Source: Leptoclinus maculatus (taxonomy: Eukaryota > Chordata > Actinopteri > Perciformes > Stichaeidae). From it: DNA of 64,000 nucleotides. The position numbers were made by a program, and so were the translations under genes. Shown one piece after another: positions 26,479-41,790 of the stretch (its first letter is position 1; every line of letters starts with the position of its first letter). Where the stretch lies: NCBI GenBank assembly GCA_032191485.1, contig JAVDOI010000007.1, positions 6,024,042-6,088,041 of the forward strand. Direction: 5' to 3'. Below the pieces are notes generated by a model that saw nothing but the letters and a program-made list of their open reading frames with translations, made no database searches and had not been told where the DNA came from.

Positions 26479-27218
26479 AAGAGTCTCCTCTCTTCTCTGA
26501 CTGCAGCTGGGACTGCTGCGCGAGGCTTCTGTGAGAGTACCCGCCTGTGTGTGCTTTGGGGCGGCGGAGGGGCTCACGGCAGCACCCGCTGCTCATTTAA
26601 GACAGTAACTGTAGAACGATACGTGCTTTCACGTCAGAGTCAAAACACCAGAAAAGTCTCCAACACCACCAGAAAAAGTCGCTAGATTTGTCACTAGTAG
26701 CTTGTGACAAAAAAAGTCACCAAGAGGTTTTGGAAAGTCGCCAGATTTAGCGAGAAAGTCGACAAGTTGGCAACACTGGCACCGGCTAAATATGTCCCCA
26801 GCGTAACATAGGACGTAACAATGGTTCCTATCACATATTAAACCAAACAAAAATCCATCTTCATAAAAACAAGTTGTACAAATAATAATATATAAACAAG
26901 CATATTAAAGCTACTGCAGATGTAAAAACAAAAGCAGTTCACTTACCAAAGCTGCTGTTCACTATTTAAAGACAAAGTCCATCCTCCTTTCTTTGTTAAC
27001 AAAGAGTTTAATCACACGCTGAGTAACCGTCTGGGTGGGTCTTAAGTAGCAGACAACACAGAGAGACAAATAAAACGTTCTCAAACTTAATACGGGATCA
27101 GAGAAGAACAACAGCTCGACAATAAATCCTGTTATCCACTTATGAGCTTATACGTGTATGAAAATGTATGAAAAAGAGACTAACTCACTCTAAGCTGTCT
27201 GTCAGTGACCCTCTTCAG

Positions 27219-27443
27219 CAGTGGCGGGCTGTGTATTTTATACCTGGGCCTTCAGTGCTGTCCTACTACAGTTCAATCACCTCCTAATAACCTCATTATG
27301 ACGCCACAGCTACGGGTTATTATTTGTTTCGTGTAAAAGCCGCATATTCACATAACACTGCAACATTTGACAAGTGAAATAAATTGTTACATGAAGCTCA
27401 ACACCTACAAAACACGAACTGCAGAGTGCAGATACATGAATAC
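27219..27443. repeat. Left-end direct repeat, unit B, of the hAT composite
   Basis: Starts CAGTGGCGGGCTGTGTAT and follows the same block order as unit A (ttttatacctgggcctt, cattatgacgc, gcagagtgcagatacatgaa), with two extra stretches. It shows internal duplication or nesting of a related element. Confidence 0.8.
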
Positions 27444-27789
27444 GTGCATGACAGGACGCTGCGTCATTAACGGACAATGCATATACTCAAAATCAATGTA
27501 ATTAACACAATGACAAACTCATAAGAACCAGTCACATATATTTATATGACAACAACGCATAACAAATCCAGCAGACCTGCAGCGGATCCACGCACCTTAC
27601 TGCAGTGCTGCACCTTAAAACTGAGCTGCGAGTTAATGCTGACGTACTTGTAGGCCAGCTAGAAGAATCTGGCACGTCAAAGAATACGCCCAACATGTCA
27701 AACTAAAGATCTGATTGGTTGAAGACTATGACAATCAACAATATCGTCCACATTCACTTAAACTGCAAAGGGATTCACTTGTGAGTCTG

Positions 27790-29586
27790 CAGGCCTCGGG
27801 CCTCTCTTCTTACCTAGAGACACAGAGGTGAAATCTGATTGGATAAAAGCTCTACTTAAAACAAGCTGCACTGGAAGCAGAGCAACTGACCCCATTCCTA
27901 CTGCTCTGCTCAAATCACATATCCCCACTCTCAGTCCTTTCATCACCAAAGTTGTTAAACTTTCCCTTCAGTCTGGCTGTGTCCCACCTGCTCTCAAGGT
28001 TGCTGTCATCCGTCCCCTTCTCAAGAAGCCCACCCTGGACCCAGAGGTTCTAGCCAACTACAGGCCTATCTCCAACCTTGCCTTCCTGTCCAAAGTGTTA
28101 GAGAAGGTAGTTGCTTCTCAACTTCAGGACCACCTCAAACACAACAACTTGTTTGAAAAATTTCAGTCAGGATTTCGTTCAGCCCACAGCACTGAGCTTT
28201 GCTCAGGGTGACGAATGACCTGCTGATGACAGCCGATGCAGGATCACCCTCACTCCTCATCCTCCTGGACCTGACTGCTGAATTCGACACAGTGGATCAC
28301 ACTATCCTCCTAGAGCGCCTCCACACCACCATTGGACTATCAGACTCTGCACTCAAGTGGTTTCAGTCCTACCTTTCTGGCAGAACTGAATATGTCTCAC
28401 TGGGAAGATGCAAGTCCAGACTGCTCCCTGCCTCCTGTGGTGTTCCGCAAGGGTCGGTCCTCGGCCCCATCCTCTTCATTACTTAGATGCTCCCCCTCGG
28501 TTGTGTCATCAGCAGACATAGGATGTCTTTCCACTGTTATGCTGACGACACACAGCTCTACATCAAAGCCGCCCCAAGCCCCTCTGCAGCCATGTCATGT
28601 CTCATCGCCCGTCTTGGAGAGATAAAGGCATGGATGAGCAACTTTCTCCAATTAAACAGTAGCAAAACCGAAGCCCTTCTTGTTGGCACTCCACACCAGG
28701 TTCAGTCATCCTCCATAACTCATCTCACCTTCGACGGTCAGGTCATCCGCCTCTCCTCCACAGTCACTAATCTGGGAGTTAGGTTTGACCCTCACCTGAC
28801 CTTTAATGACCATATAAAACACCTGTGCAAAACCTCCTTTTATCATCTCAAAAACATCTCCAAACTCCGCCCCATTTTAACCCTGTCAGATGCAGAGAAG
28901 CTCATCCACGCCTTTATCTCCTCAAGACTGGACTACTGTAACTCACTCTTCACTGGGATCACTGGCAAGAGCATCCAGAAGCTGCAATACATTCAAAACA
29001 GCGCTGCCAGGATCCTGATGAGAGTCCGGAAATATGAGCACATAACACCCATTCTACACTCACTACACTGGCTCCCTGTCTCATTCCGGATTGACTACAA
29101 AGTCCAACTACTCACACATAAATGCATAAATGGACATGCACCTCCCTACCTACAAGAACTCATTACTCCCCAAACCTCCACCCGCACCCTCAGATCTTCA
29201 AACCGCTCGCTCCTCCGGGTCCCCAACACCAAGCTCCACACCATGGGCGACCGGGCCTTTGGCTCGGCAGCGCCACGCCTATGCAACAGTCTCCCTGACC
29301 ACCTACGGGCAACTCAGACACTGGACTCTTTTAAGACTGGACTAAAAACCTTTTTATTCAGGAAGGCGTTTCTGACCTTGTGCTAAATCACTGTCAGTTA
29401 TTTTCTTTGTGTTTCTGTTCATTTACTGTTTTCTATTATGCTTATGTTTACTAGTTTTTTTATTTTTTATTATAGTTTGTTTTAACTATGTTTTAACTAT
29501 GTTTTCACTATGTACTGGCTCTGTGGCACTCTGAGATTTTTTAAATGAAAAGTGCGTTACAAATAAAATGCATTATTATTATTATT
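27790..29586 (+). mobile_element. 5'-truncated L2-type LINE retrotransposon
   Basis: Encodes the reverse-transcriptase domain and C-terminus of an L2-clade LINE. The 3' end reads ctgtggcactctgag, then taaaatgcattattattatt, the usual short ATT-repeat tail. It lies inside the hAT composite. Only the last part of ORF2 is present; the 5' border is approximate. Confidence 0.85.
27828..29386 (+). pseudogene. Broken L2 reverse transcriptase (frameshift and stop)
   Basis: Domains in order: ANYRPISNLAFLSKVLEKVV (RT motif), the FQSGFRSAHSTE block, LLILLDLTAEFDTVDH, GVPQGSVLGPILF, then the catalytic CYADDTQLYI, and the conserved tail with LDYCNSLFTGI and LHWLPV. The frame shifts after HSTE near 28196 (27828-28211 is in a different frame from 28199-28486). 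An in-frame TAG at 28484-28486 interrupts just after GPILFIT, before the YADD motif. The copy is therefore inactive, although the reading frame after the stop is intact for 299 codons. Confidence 0.88.
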
Positions 29587-29764
29587 AAGACAGTAGCTGT
29601 GCAATGAGAAAATAAGATAATGGGAAAAATATTTGTATAAATTATAATACATGTAGTGTATTTAAGAAAAAATATTAAATTATAAAATAGATATAACTTT
29701 GTGATTCTGTTTAGGCCAACAGAGAAGGCCTTGAAGGCCCTGACGGCCCACCACTGGATTATAG

Positions 29765-30470
29765 TGGTGTAGTAAACAGCAGAGGGCAGAGCAGCACCAC
29801 AGTGTAGGCTGCAGGTAGTGACGGGTGATGTGTGGAGGATGTGAAAGAGACAGCTGCAGAGACTGCAGAGATTACATGAAACAAATCACATAATCTCATT
29901 TTATGGTTTTCAAACACAGTCTATTTGTCTGCAGACGATTCAACACCCAAGTGATGGGGATCCCAACGAGCTGACGAGTGAGAGGTGGCCAGGCGAAGGG
30001 GAGCAGCATTGATAGTGCAGTCAGCAGAAAACGTTGTCACATACGCTTCTCATTCTTAGCTTTGTATTTGTAGAGACAGGTGCGTCCTTAAGGTCTCTCA
30101 GTTCTCTTATGACGAATAGATTGTGCTCTAATTTGACTTTTTCTTCTCAGTGCATGCTGTCTCTGTTGAACTTTGAATAGTTGCAAGCATTATGACTCGT
30201 TATTGCAGAAGAGGCAGAGGTGGAACAAATGTTTTTAAGGATGGTTCCGTTGTGTTTAGGTGTATCAGAGAGCCGACGTGAACAACAGCGAGACGCACCG
30301 ACAAAGAATGCAGCTGTTTCATGTTTTTTATGTTTTACTTGCACAGTTTTTTATTTAGTGAGACAAGACAAGACACAACTTTATAGATAGATATAGATTT
30401 ATAGATAGACTTTATAGAGTGACATGGCACGATTAACACTGCAGGGCAAAAAATGTGTTAGAGACAATAT
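29765..30470. other. Intergenic, no recognised feature
   Basis: No coding or RNA feature was recognised. A short tatagata repeat lies near 30380-30415. Confidence 0.5.
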
Positions 30471-30499
30471 AAGAGACAATAGAGGCAAGTGGCAAAACA

Positions 30500-30625
30500 T
30501 TTTTTAATTATTATTTTTAAATGATTATTTAAAAATGATTATATTATAATTATTTTTAAATGATCATATTATAATTATTTTAAAATGATCATTTAAAAAA
30601 AAATAATAATAATATTAATGAACAA
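30500..30625. repeat. AT-rich tandem repeat with inverted symmetry
   Basis: Three to four degenerate units of about 27-30 bases built on attatttttaaatgatcat. Because each unit contains both ATGATCAT-like and AATTATT blocks, it also has inverted symmetry. Confidence 0.7.
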
Positions 30626-31047
30626 ATGAAAAAATAAAAAGATAAAAATGAGGATGCGTTTTCCTGGAAAGGGTGGCCAGCCAAGGTCCAGCCACACTTT
30701 TTGGGGAATTCATATTTTTCACATTTTTGAATAGCTTTCGTTGTAGCCATGCTCTTAATCTTGATTTAGTGAGTTTAATCTTGACTGCACTGTCATGCTG
30801 TCTGTCCGCTTAGCAGGGGCTCAGTGGTGGCAATGTACCGGTAGCTCCGTTAGTTGTTAGCTGATAGCCACACACACCGTCCAAAACAACAGAAGTGAGC
30901 AAACTGCTTTTACCCCACTGTGTCTCTGGCGGCAGAGTAGAGGCTGGGGATTGGCGATGCACTCGACTGCGTTATCACTAGTGAGTGTGAGTGAGTGAGG
31001 AGTCAGCAGGCAGTCATATAAAACAGGCAATAAAAGGTATTTTGAGT

Positions 31048-31145
31048 GAAGTCAGAATCAGAATCAGAATTGTTTATTGCCAAGGAAGTTTGCACCTACA
31101 AGGAATTTATCATGGCGGGTGGTGCGTAACATTTAACAATAAACA
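31048..31145 (-). repeat. Dispersed repeat tail, (AGAATC)n and tttattgccaaggaagttt
   Basis: Three AGAATC units followed by agaattgtttattgccaagg, read on the minus strand as a 3' end with a (GATTCT)n tail, as in common fish retroelement tails. Only the terminal part is recognisable. Confidence 0.5.
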
Positions 31146-32130
31146 ATAACATTAAACAATCAACAACAATCAACACAGTGCAAGAAATAGAGACACATTC
31201 AAATTTACAATAAAATATAAAATAAAGTGCACAACAAAAACAGATAACAGGGCTGTAAAACAAGTGTGAGTCACTGCAACCATGAGAGGTCCTTGAGCAC
31301 GCAGCCATAACTGGCCACACAAAATATTTTGTCGTTTTCTGCAGCAGAATGCGACGTTAGCCGGGACAGACACAGAGCTGCACACTCGCTCACGCACTCA
31401 CGGACGCACAGACACATGCGACCAATCGCACTATCCTCTTGGAGGAGAATATTCAAATCTAAAAAAAATCCACAGTTGCAACTCGAGATCTTGTGCATCA
31501 TTGTTATGCCTATCGTTGAGTATCTTAACACAATTAAAAGCCAAGTCCAGTGTATTTGAATAATGTCTTGAGACAATGAGTTTGAATGATCAGGCTTGGT
31601 GTGTGTCAGCAGTTCGACCCTTCTCCTGTTTCTTTTACAAACTAGACAACACATCAGCGTGAGAGACCGTCTCACCTTTGTTGTCTCTTCCCGTCAGTGA
31701 TGTGTGATATTGTACTGATTGACGACACGTAACGCAGCGATTCATCACATTGTTCTGGCACATCACCTTACACTGTGTGACGCCCGCATCCCCTCCTCGC
31801 CCTCTCTCTTTGTTTTGTCCCCCCCCTCTCCCCCATACCCCATTTTGTCACATCTCTCTTCTTTCTTGACATCTGTCTGTCCTCAAAGTCTCCTTCCTGT
31901 CTCTCTTCCAGATCAGTTATCATGATATCAGTTTTTACCCCCCCTCATTCCTTGAGTTACAGCTCCTTCTAAATATTACCTGCATAACAAAAGAGTCCTC
32001 AATAATAGACTGCGTGTAAATGTCGTGTAACCTGAGGAAAAATGTGTGTGTGTGTGTGTGTGTGTTTGCGTGTGTGTCCTCACTGTAGTGATGTCAGAAG
32101 TAGGCAGGGTTATTTTGTCTTCTAAAGAAT
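31146..32130. other. Intergenic, no recognised gene
   Basis: Contains a pyrimidine-rich stretch (about 31790-31920) and a short TG repeat (32044-32065). Nothing coding was recognised. Confidence 0.5.
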
Positions 32131-32131
32131 G

Positions 32132-32231
32132 ATTGGCCCATCGCCCGGCCTGGTCATGTCAACATGTATAAGAAGGCAACGATTCCCATTGTGGTGATAA
32201 TTTCCCTACCACAGAGCACAAACCCTCCACC
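32132..32231 (+). promoter_or_regulatory. TATA-box promoter and 5' leader of the small unnamed gene
   Basis: Inverted CCAAT box (ATTGG, 32132-32136), TATA box (TATAAG, 32167-32172), an expected start about 25-30 bases downstream (about 32195-32200), and a short leader ending in ctccaccATGG, a good Kozak context. The spacing is typical of a regulated TATA-type vertebrate promoter. Confidence 0.6.
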
Positions 32232-35172
<2,941 letters not shown>

Positions 35173-35883
35173 AACGGGTGGGCTGACCCACGAGCCCGAG
35201 CCGACTACTACCCACCCATGTTACAACTATCACATGTGAGTTCATCAGCCCTCCAATGGAAAAGTTCACTCATATTATTCTAATTTGGACAGATAGCCGT
35301 GTGACCGAGGATGTTGGAGAACGATGTTCACCTGACTTGCGGCCCGACAGGAGAGGATGGCATGATCTCTCTCTCTCTCAAGATTTTTTTAAGGCCAAAA
35401 ATGACTTAAACTACCATTTTTAAAGGGGGCCCTGGGTGTTTTTTTGTGTGGCTGTTCACCAGAGTGGAACTTTGATTTACTCCTGTCATTCTTTATATTT
35501 AATTTGTTGGTCCCTTTCTGTCTCCAAATCAAGGACTGACACTATTTCCCCCTCAGATCCTCTCGAAAGACTTAAGGATTTAAATGTTGTTGAGCTGCCT
35601 GCTCCTCTTATCCTCCTCCTCTCCACAATAATTAGTTTTTTAACGCAGCGTGTTTGTTGTATTTTAATGTAATTTATTGATAAAACCAAGAACATTTTTC
35701 ATCTGCTTGATAAATACATTTGTTTGCTTAATGAAGAAAAAGTCACACAAATGAACATACTGAAAAGCTATTAACAAGCAATTAGATACTTAACTACATG
35801 AATGTCTAAATTCATCAAATTACAGCTGTTCCTTCTGTTCTTTGCATGCAGTGTTGTTTTTGTGAATTTCCTTTTAAATGTGC

Positions 35884-35889
35884 AATAAA
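35884..35889 (+). terminator. Poly(A) signal AATAAA of the unnamed gene
   Basis: AATAAA about 0.7 kb after the stop codon, implying a 3' UTR of about 730 bases. Confidence 0.6.
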
Positions 35890-36304
35890 GTTTTAAGAAA
35901 TCATTGATACAGCAATTGTGACTGTGCACTCAAATCTTGTATTGAATATTCATGAATAACAAAGCAAAAACAAAGGTTAAAAAACAAACATCTGTAGGTA
36001 TAATCCCTTAAAGAGTACAACTTAAAAATAGTAGCCAAACAAACAAACAACATCATCAGATTCGGATTCAAATGCTGCGAAAACCTGAGCTCCGACCCCT
36101 TCAAACCAGTGACAAGGGCACTGACAGCCACACTAATGATCTCTCCTGAAATAACCAAGTCTGTTCTGAAATGAAAAGGTGTGTTTGTGTAGGAGACCAT
36201 TACTTGTACTATACTAATATACTTTTAGGGTCCTTTAAATGTTGCCTTTAGACCAAACCTTTACTAAATATTTTTGAAGGTTGCGGCACAGATGCGTATC
36301 TTTT

Positions 36305-36475
36305 ACAGGGTAACTTGCATGTCTTTGGACTGAGGGAGGAAACCCGAGCACCCAGAGAAAACTCACGGAGACGCAGGAGAACACAAGGGTCCAAGGCGGG
36401 CCAGCAGGTTCCAACCGGCAAACCCTCTTGCTGTGACGACGCAACAGTGCTAACTATTGTGCCGCCAAGTCTGTC
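36305..36475 (+). repeat. Dispersed repeat, 'gaggaaacccgagcaccc' family
   Basis: The block order is tttggactgagggaggaaac, gagcacccagagaaaactca, gtgctaactattgtgccgcc. This is the degenerate form of an interspersed sequence very common in fish, often read falsely as a short protein. Confidence 0.6.
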
Positions 36476-36599
36476 AGGCATTAAAGGAACAACATACGAC
36501 ATTCAGAGCATTAATATAGCAGCAAACAACCATTTGCTGTGTAAATATACAGTGGAGTAATATCTACCTGAACAGAGAATGAAGTCACTCTCCCTCTGT

Positions 36600-38298
36600 A
36601 GCTGTGTCCCAATTCAGGGTCTGCATCCTTCGGAGGACCCAGCCTTCACGGTCTACGTGGGCCACGTCCTTTGAAAACCGCAAAGGCTAGACCGTGTGGT
36701 CTCCGAAATGAGACGGCCTACGCTACAGAGGACTTCCTGTTTGCGTCAACAGCTGTTCTCGCCCCGCCCCCTCTTGCTGCTCCCATCGCCCTGCTCAATA
36801 GGATTATATATATATATATATATATATCTTTTTTTTTATAGTGTATATACCTGTATATATATTTATAGTGTGTATATATATATATATATATATAATACCT
36901 GCTCAGCAGGATTATATATGTATATATATTTATAGTGTGTGTATATATATATATAATCCCTGCTCAGGATTATAAATATATACACATAAATACATTAAAC
37001 TAAAATATTTTCAGTATATATACACTTTGAAGTTTTTAGTTTAGTGTTTTTAATCATATATTAAAAAATTCATTCATAGTTTATTTTCATATTGTTTTTC
37101 TAAATTAATAATCAGTTAATTAAATCAGTTACTATGTTAAATAACACATTTTCAGTTATAGTTCTTGCAATTAAAACAATGTATTTATCAATAACTTTAT
37201 TTCATTCACACATACATATTTACATGTACATATATATATATATATATATATCAATCCTAAGGCAGAGGAAATCAATCAAGACAGTTAATATTAACAGCAA
37301 AACAAATGTCAGCAAACGTTTTTATTAACTTGCAGTAACATGTGCATATTCTTTATATTTTTTAAATCAGTTTCATCTCTGTGACAGCAATATTAACACA
37401 TCAGAAGGATCTACTGGTTGTCTTATTAGTGAAGGCTTTGTACAGGATGAGAGCTAATGTAACTGTAACCTCAAGTACAGGATGGTGAAATGGAGACATT
37501 ACAAATGGACTAATGTCTTAATTCAAAGCTACGGTTGCTGAATGTTTGTCCATCGTTCTCCCCTCAGCTCCTGGCTCTCTGTAACACAACAAGAACAGAA
37601 TCAGCAAAATACTCAAATTCAGTGTATTCGTGTAATTAATCTTAACGTTACCGGACTTAAAGTGATATTTCAGGTTCACAACCTGTCTACCTGAGCTCAC
37701 GTTGGTCCGTTTATGTACATGATATGAAGTATAAATCATCTGTAAAACCATCACAACATCAGTAAGATATTATTCAACCTCTGAGGTTTGAAAGTGAAGT
37801 TATTAAAAGTTACTTTAAGTCTCACTACAGTCGGATGCAGACAGCTGAGCTGCAGCTAATAGCGCTGCGGCTAACGCTAGTTAGCTTGTAAGCTACGAAC
37901 GTCACGTAACTTAACGGATCACTTTAACACACATGTGATGTTATAAGATCTCTTATTTTGCTTTAACATTAGTATCGGTGACATTCGAGTGAGTTGAAAC
38001 TCAATACTTACATTTAAAAGTGAATCCTGCCGCTTCTCCAGCTCTCGCATCAATCGCCGCCATGTTGGTTCAAATAAAATCTTCACCGGCACGCAATGCA
38101 TCTTGGGATATGCTGGGCCACGAAGTCTCCATCAGATGTATCCTCCGAATCTGGGTGCAGAAGGCTGCGTTCGTCGGCTGCATTTGAAGGAGTCTTCAAC
38201 AAACATGCGAATTGGGACAGCCTAGTCGCCGCGCTGTGACGCAACCGGTCTACGAATGCAGCCTCCGAAGGATGCAGACCCTGAATTGGGACACAGCT
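36600..38298. mobile_element. 1.7-kb element with perfect 37-bp terminal inverted repeats
   Basis: The left end 36600-36636 (agctgtgtcccaattcaggg continuing to cttcggagg) is the exact reverse complement of 38262-38298. Further subterminal copies of gaattgggacag and cgaaggatgcag-like words occur inside (about 38140-38225). The interior is AT-rich with several (TA)n runs (36806-36960, 37226-37250) and has no transposase. I could not identify a target duplication, so the superfamily is left open. Confidence 0.8.
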
Positions 38299-39180
38299 TG
38301 TGTGTGTTGTTATCTGAGCTTCTCCTTGCTTTGTTGACATAGCCAAAGCATGTTAGTGCGGGCTGTGGATAGCTCACCGCTGCCGCTCTGCACTGCACTC
38401 ATACGGTGGTTACAGCTGATACCGCGTCCCGACCGACAGCGTCGTCACTCCAGCGTAGTCCCCACCCTCCGGTTCCCCCTCAAGTGAAGGCCGTTAGCTC
38501 CATCAGCACGTTTGCCGTATAGTTTTTACTGTTAGCCCTGTTAGCATTGTTAACTGTGAGCCGCCAGCTCCGCCGTTGCCATGTTGAGAGCCGTAGAGAG
38601 GCAATAGATCATGCTACCAATCTCGTATCCTGCCCCCTTTATGGGAACTACAGTGTGTGGACCTCGAGCTATGATTTGCTGCTGTCAAACAGTTGGTACC
38701 TTTCTCCAAATGAGGAAATGACGGTTCTGAAAAGTCTAGAAATAATATCTGGAAAACGTTCCACAAAGCGTGTGTCTGAAAGAAATTGCACTTACTGCAA
38801 TCGAAAACCCAGTCAGAACTTGGCTTGTCAAACAAGAGTGCATTGAGCACGAGAAAAGAGAGGATGGAATGATGGACCAACTGCGCTGACTGCAACCCGA
38901 CGGGGGCTCGCAATTTGGGGGCATAGAGATAAGGAGAACTATTTCCTGAAAGGAAAAACCCCACTCTGGAAAGATTAATGCCACTTTCTTAAAAAGCTAA
39001 GCACTATGCAATTATCGTGGATGAAACTCAAGAGTGCGCCGGGCATTAACAGTTGTGTCTGTCTGTATGTTGGGAATCAACTGACTATGTTGTCCACGAA
39101 GACTTGACTGCCCCAACTAATACTGAAGTCAAGATGACAAACAGAAGCTCGCAATAAAGCGCAAGGCTGAAGGCAATAAT
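38299..39180. other. Intergenic, no recognised feature
   Basis: No gene or named repeat was recognised. Confidence 0.45.
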
Positions 39181-39188
39181 GACACAAT

Positions 39189-39621
39189 TCAGGGTTTTCC
39201 TTGGACATAAAGTGTCTCAGATGCTCCAGACAAACTACAAAAACCGGAGGTCCACTGAGGCATTCCATGACCTGATTCAGGCACCGGCTCTGCCTCCGAG
39301 GCCACGCCGCTACCATGATGGGGATGCACCTTATCGGTGGGAAGATCCATGACGGTAAGGGCTACCGGGCGGTAGAGGTTCAGGGCACAGGGCTTTAGTC
39401 TTTTTGGGGACAGGAGCAAAGGTGGTCTTCTTGAAACATTTACACACCTTGAGAGCTCTGCCAGGGATGCCATGAGGTCCAGGTGCGCTGTGTGGATACA
39501 TTATTTTTAAAGGGGTTCGTGGGCAGGGGTCCTGGGCCTTTTGTGCTTCCTCAGCCGGGGGTGTTGTTCTCAAAGCATGATCATCTGGAAGGGATGCAGA
39601 CATTATCTTGTGTGTTGCCAT
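39189..39621 (-). pseudogene. Decayed LINE reverse-transcriptase fragment
   Basis: Minus-strand frame 39331-39621 contains SAPGPHGIPGRALKVC fused to CFKKTTFAPVPKKTKALCPE. The overlapping frame 39189-39473 contains LYRPVALTVMDL. Together they are the RT fingers region (GPDGIPGR...VPVPKK...DYRPVALT) of a non-LTR element, with an internal deletion after LKVC and a frameshift after KALC. It is a relic only. It belongs to a different LINE type from the L2 copy at 27.8 kb. Confidence 0.7.
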
Positions 39622-40084
39622 CGGAATATCACCAAAGATTTTGGGACTTTCAACGACTTCTTGTCATTGAAATGCAGATGAAAAGCCATTTTAGTTAACA
39701 CTGTTTGCAATACTGTACATGCAGTCATGTGAGTAAGTATCACGAGAGCCAAAGGAAAGGTGGTCAGATGGAACCGATTGAAAAAGGACCACGAGGTCCA
39801 GAAGTTACCAGCTTTGTTTACTGTTTAATCTGCTAAATACAGTGGACACTACAGCTCACATGTACTTTTACAGAAAACAGAGAGCTGACCATGTGTGTGT
39901 GTGTGTGTGTTGTGGACAGAAAGATCGGAGACCAGGGGCCCTATGACCATACAGCGTATGTAGACCATAACCTACACAGCTGATCAGACAAGTCTGCTGG
40001 TGAATGTCTCATGGCCAAGATGCTGAAAATGGAATGCAATGTCCCTGTGCATCCATATACTGCATATGTGCTTCTCTCTATATA

Positions 40085-40087
<3 letters not shown>

Positions 40088-40181
<94 letters not shown>
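40088..40181. repeat. (GT)47 microsatellite
   Basis: About 94 bases of uninterrupted GT. A shorter CA run follows at 40265-40300. Confidence 0.98.
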
Positions 40182-40183
<2 letters not shown>

Positions 40184-40300
40184 CTGAACCTCAGCAAGGA
40201 GTCAGATTGTAGAACAGAGGAAGCCGAAGCTCTGGTTTCAATACAAGGAGGAACTGATACTTAACACACACACACACACACACACGCACACACACGCACA

Positions 40301-41780
40301 CAAACAAAACACCAACTGTTTGGTGACCTGTAAAAGGCAACTACGTTATACATTGTAGTTAATTATAACCTACACAGTACAGGTACCACATTATAAAATA
40401 AACAAGCAGTCATGTGATAAAATGTATTGTCCCTGACGTGCTTTAATGCTAATGTAGTTTCCACCTTCCGACACGAAATTCAATGCACCAACAAGAGTCC
40501 AACCCGACAGAGGGTATATCTGGGTAATATTATATTGACATTTATTTAACAGGGGAAAGATGGGGAAACACATGTAAAGATAGCAACAAGGCAAAGACTT
40601 TAGTAACATGTAATATTTGAACAACAAAACGGTAATCCGCTAACAATAAAACGGTTACATCAGTTCAATATTTGGATTAAAAAATGGTAACATTAATGGG
40701 TTAATAACCTGATGATGATGAGGTAACGTAGGTTGATAGTTTCACAAAAGCATAGGCTTCTATCTTCTATCTTAAGAATCACATTAAAATTCTTGGAAGT
40801 CATAATTGGTATTTTCCATATTATAATGCTGACTTGATGTTCCATACATTCCCTTACGTTTCAAGATAATACTGAACACATTTTATGTTTAATGCCGACT
40901 TGGAACCTGGAAAAACTTTTAGCAAAATGCTAAACCAACGTTTCTATTTCAATTCTGATTACTTTCGACTACAGACATTTGATACCGTTGATGCCTTGTG
41001 CATATTTTACATTTCAAAGTATCAAACTATTACGCCACCATTATCATGTTATAACCGAGCTGTAATTTTTAAGTGCAACACATATGTCAAATATGACATT
41101 ACAGTTGTTTATGAATTTGCAAGAATTTCTAAAATCCTTTGTTCTGTTTAGTTTTCTCTTTGTCGTTATCGGGCTTTAGCATACTTAAAATTAGAAAAAA
41201 TGAGGGGGTCTGGATGCCTCGATTATCACCTTTTAAAGTTGAAATGCCAAACTTTTACACGTACAGCAGTTATGGAGCAACATTAGCATTCATTTGGAGT
41301 CGTGTTTCTGTCCACCTGATGAATGCAAGTCTAATATCCACTCTCTTTGAACTCTGTTTTGGTCTCTACCACCTCCTGACGGAATTGTCTGGCTCTTTAT
41401 TTGACTGCTCTTTGATGCTACTAGGTTAAGTACCTATCCTGAGTTTTTGAAAGCAGAGACAGCGAACTAGTTGTAGCAGCTTTACAAAACTCAAGCTCAG
41501 CTTTCATACGGACCCTCACAAACACACTTCAGCTCATCCGTTGATTGGAGTCCGTCTGTCCGTGTCCGTTTTGTCATAACGTAGAGTGCCGGTGTACTTG
41601 CAGACATTCACATGTCATTTGGAACATTTTAGTTTCAGGTTTAGTTTTCAGAGTGGGCATACAGTGCGGATGAGTCAGAGTAGAGGTTATAGGTTGAGGT
41701 TTGAAATAGAATCAGTGGAAAAAAAAAAAAAAAAATCAACAAACAATAATTCACTCTCGACACAGGCAGACTTCATCTAA
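40301..41780. other. Intergenic, no recognised feature
   Basis: AT-rich, with several short open frames and no recognisable domain. Confidence 0.5.
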
Positions 41781-41790
41781 ATAAAAATCA

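Larger units (their letters stand above)
26315..29764. mobile_element. hAT composite with exact 8-bp target duplication, carrying an L2 insertion
   Basis: The left terminus CAGTGGCGGGCCGTGCAT starts at 26323 and the right terminus (inverse, ...GACGGCCCACCACTG) ends at 29756. They are flanked by identical 8-mers GATTATAG at 26315-26322 and 29757-29764, which defines a hAT-type insertion. A second copy of the left end starts at 27219 and repeats about 150-220 bases of the first. An L2 LINE occupies about 27790-29586. No transposase frame was seen, so the element is non-autonomous. Confidence 0.85.

Noticed and set aside
36696..36935. Open frame rich in Ile-Tyr
   Set aside because: Translation of (TA)n runs inside the inverted-repeat element.
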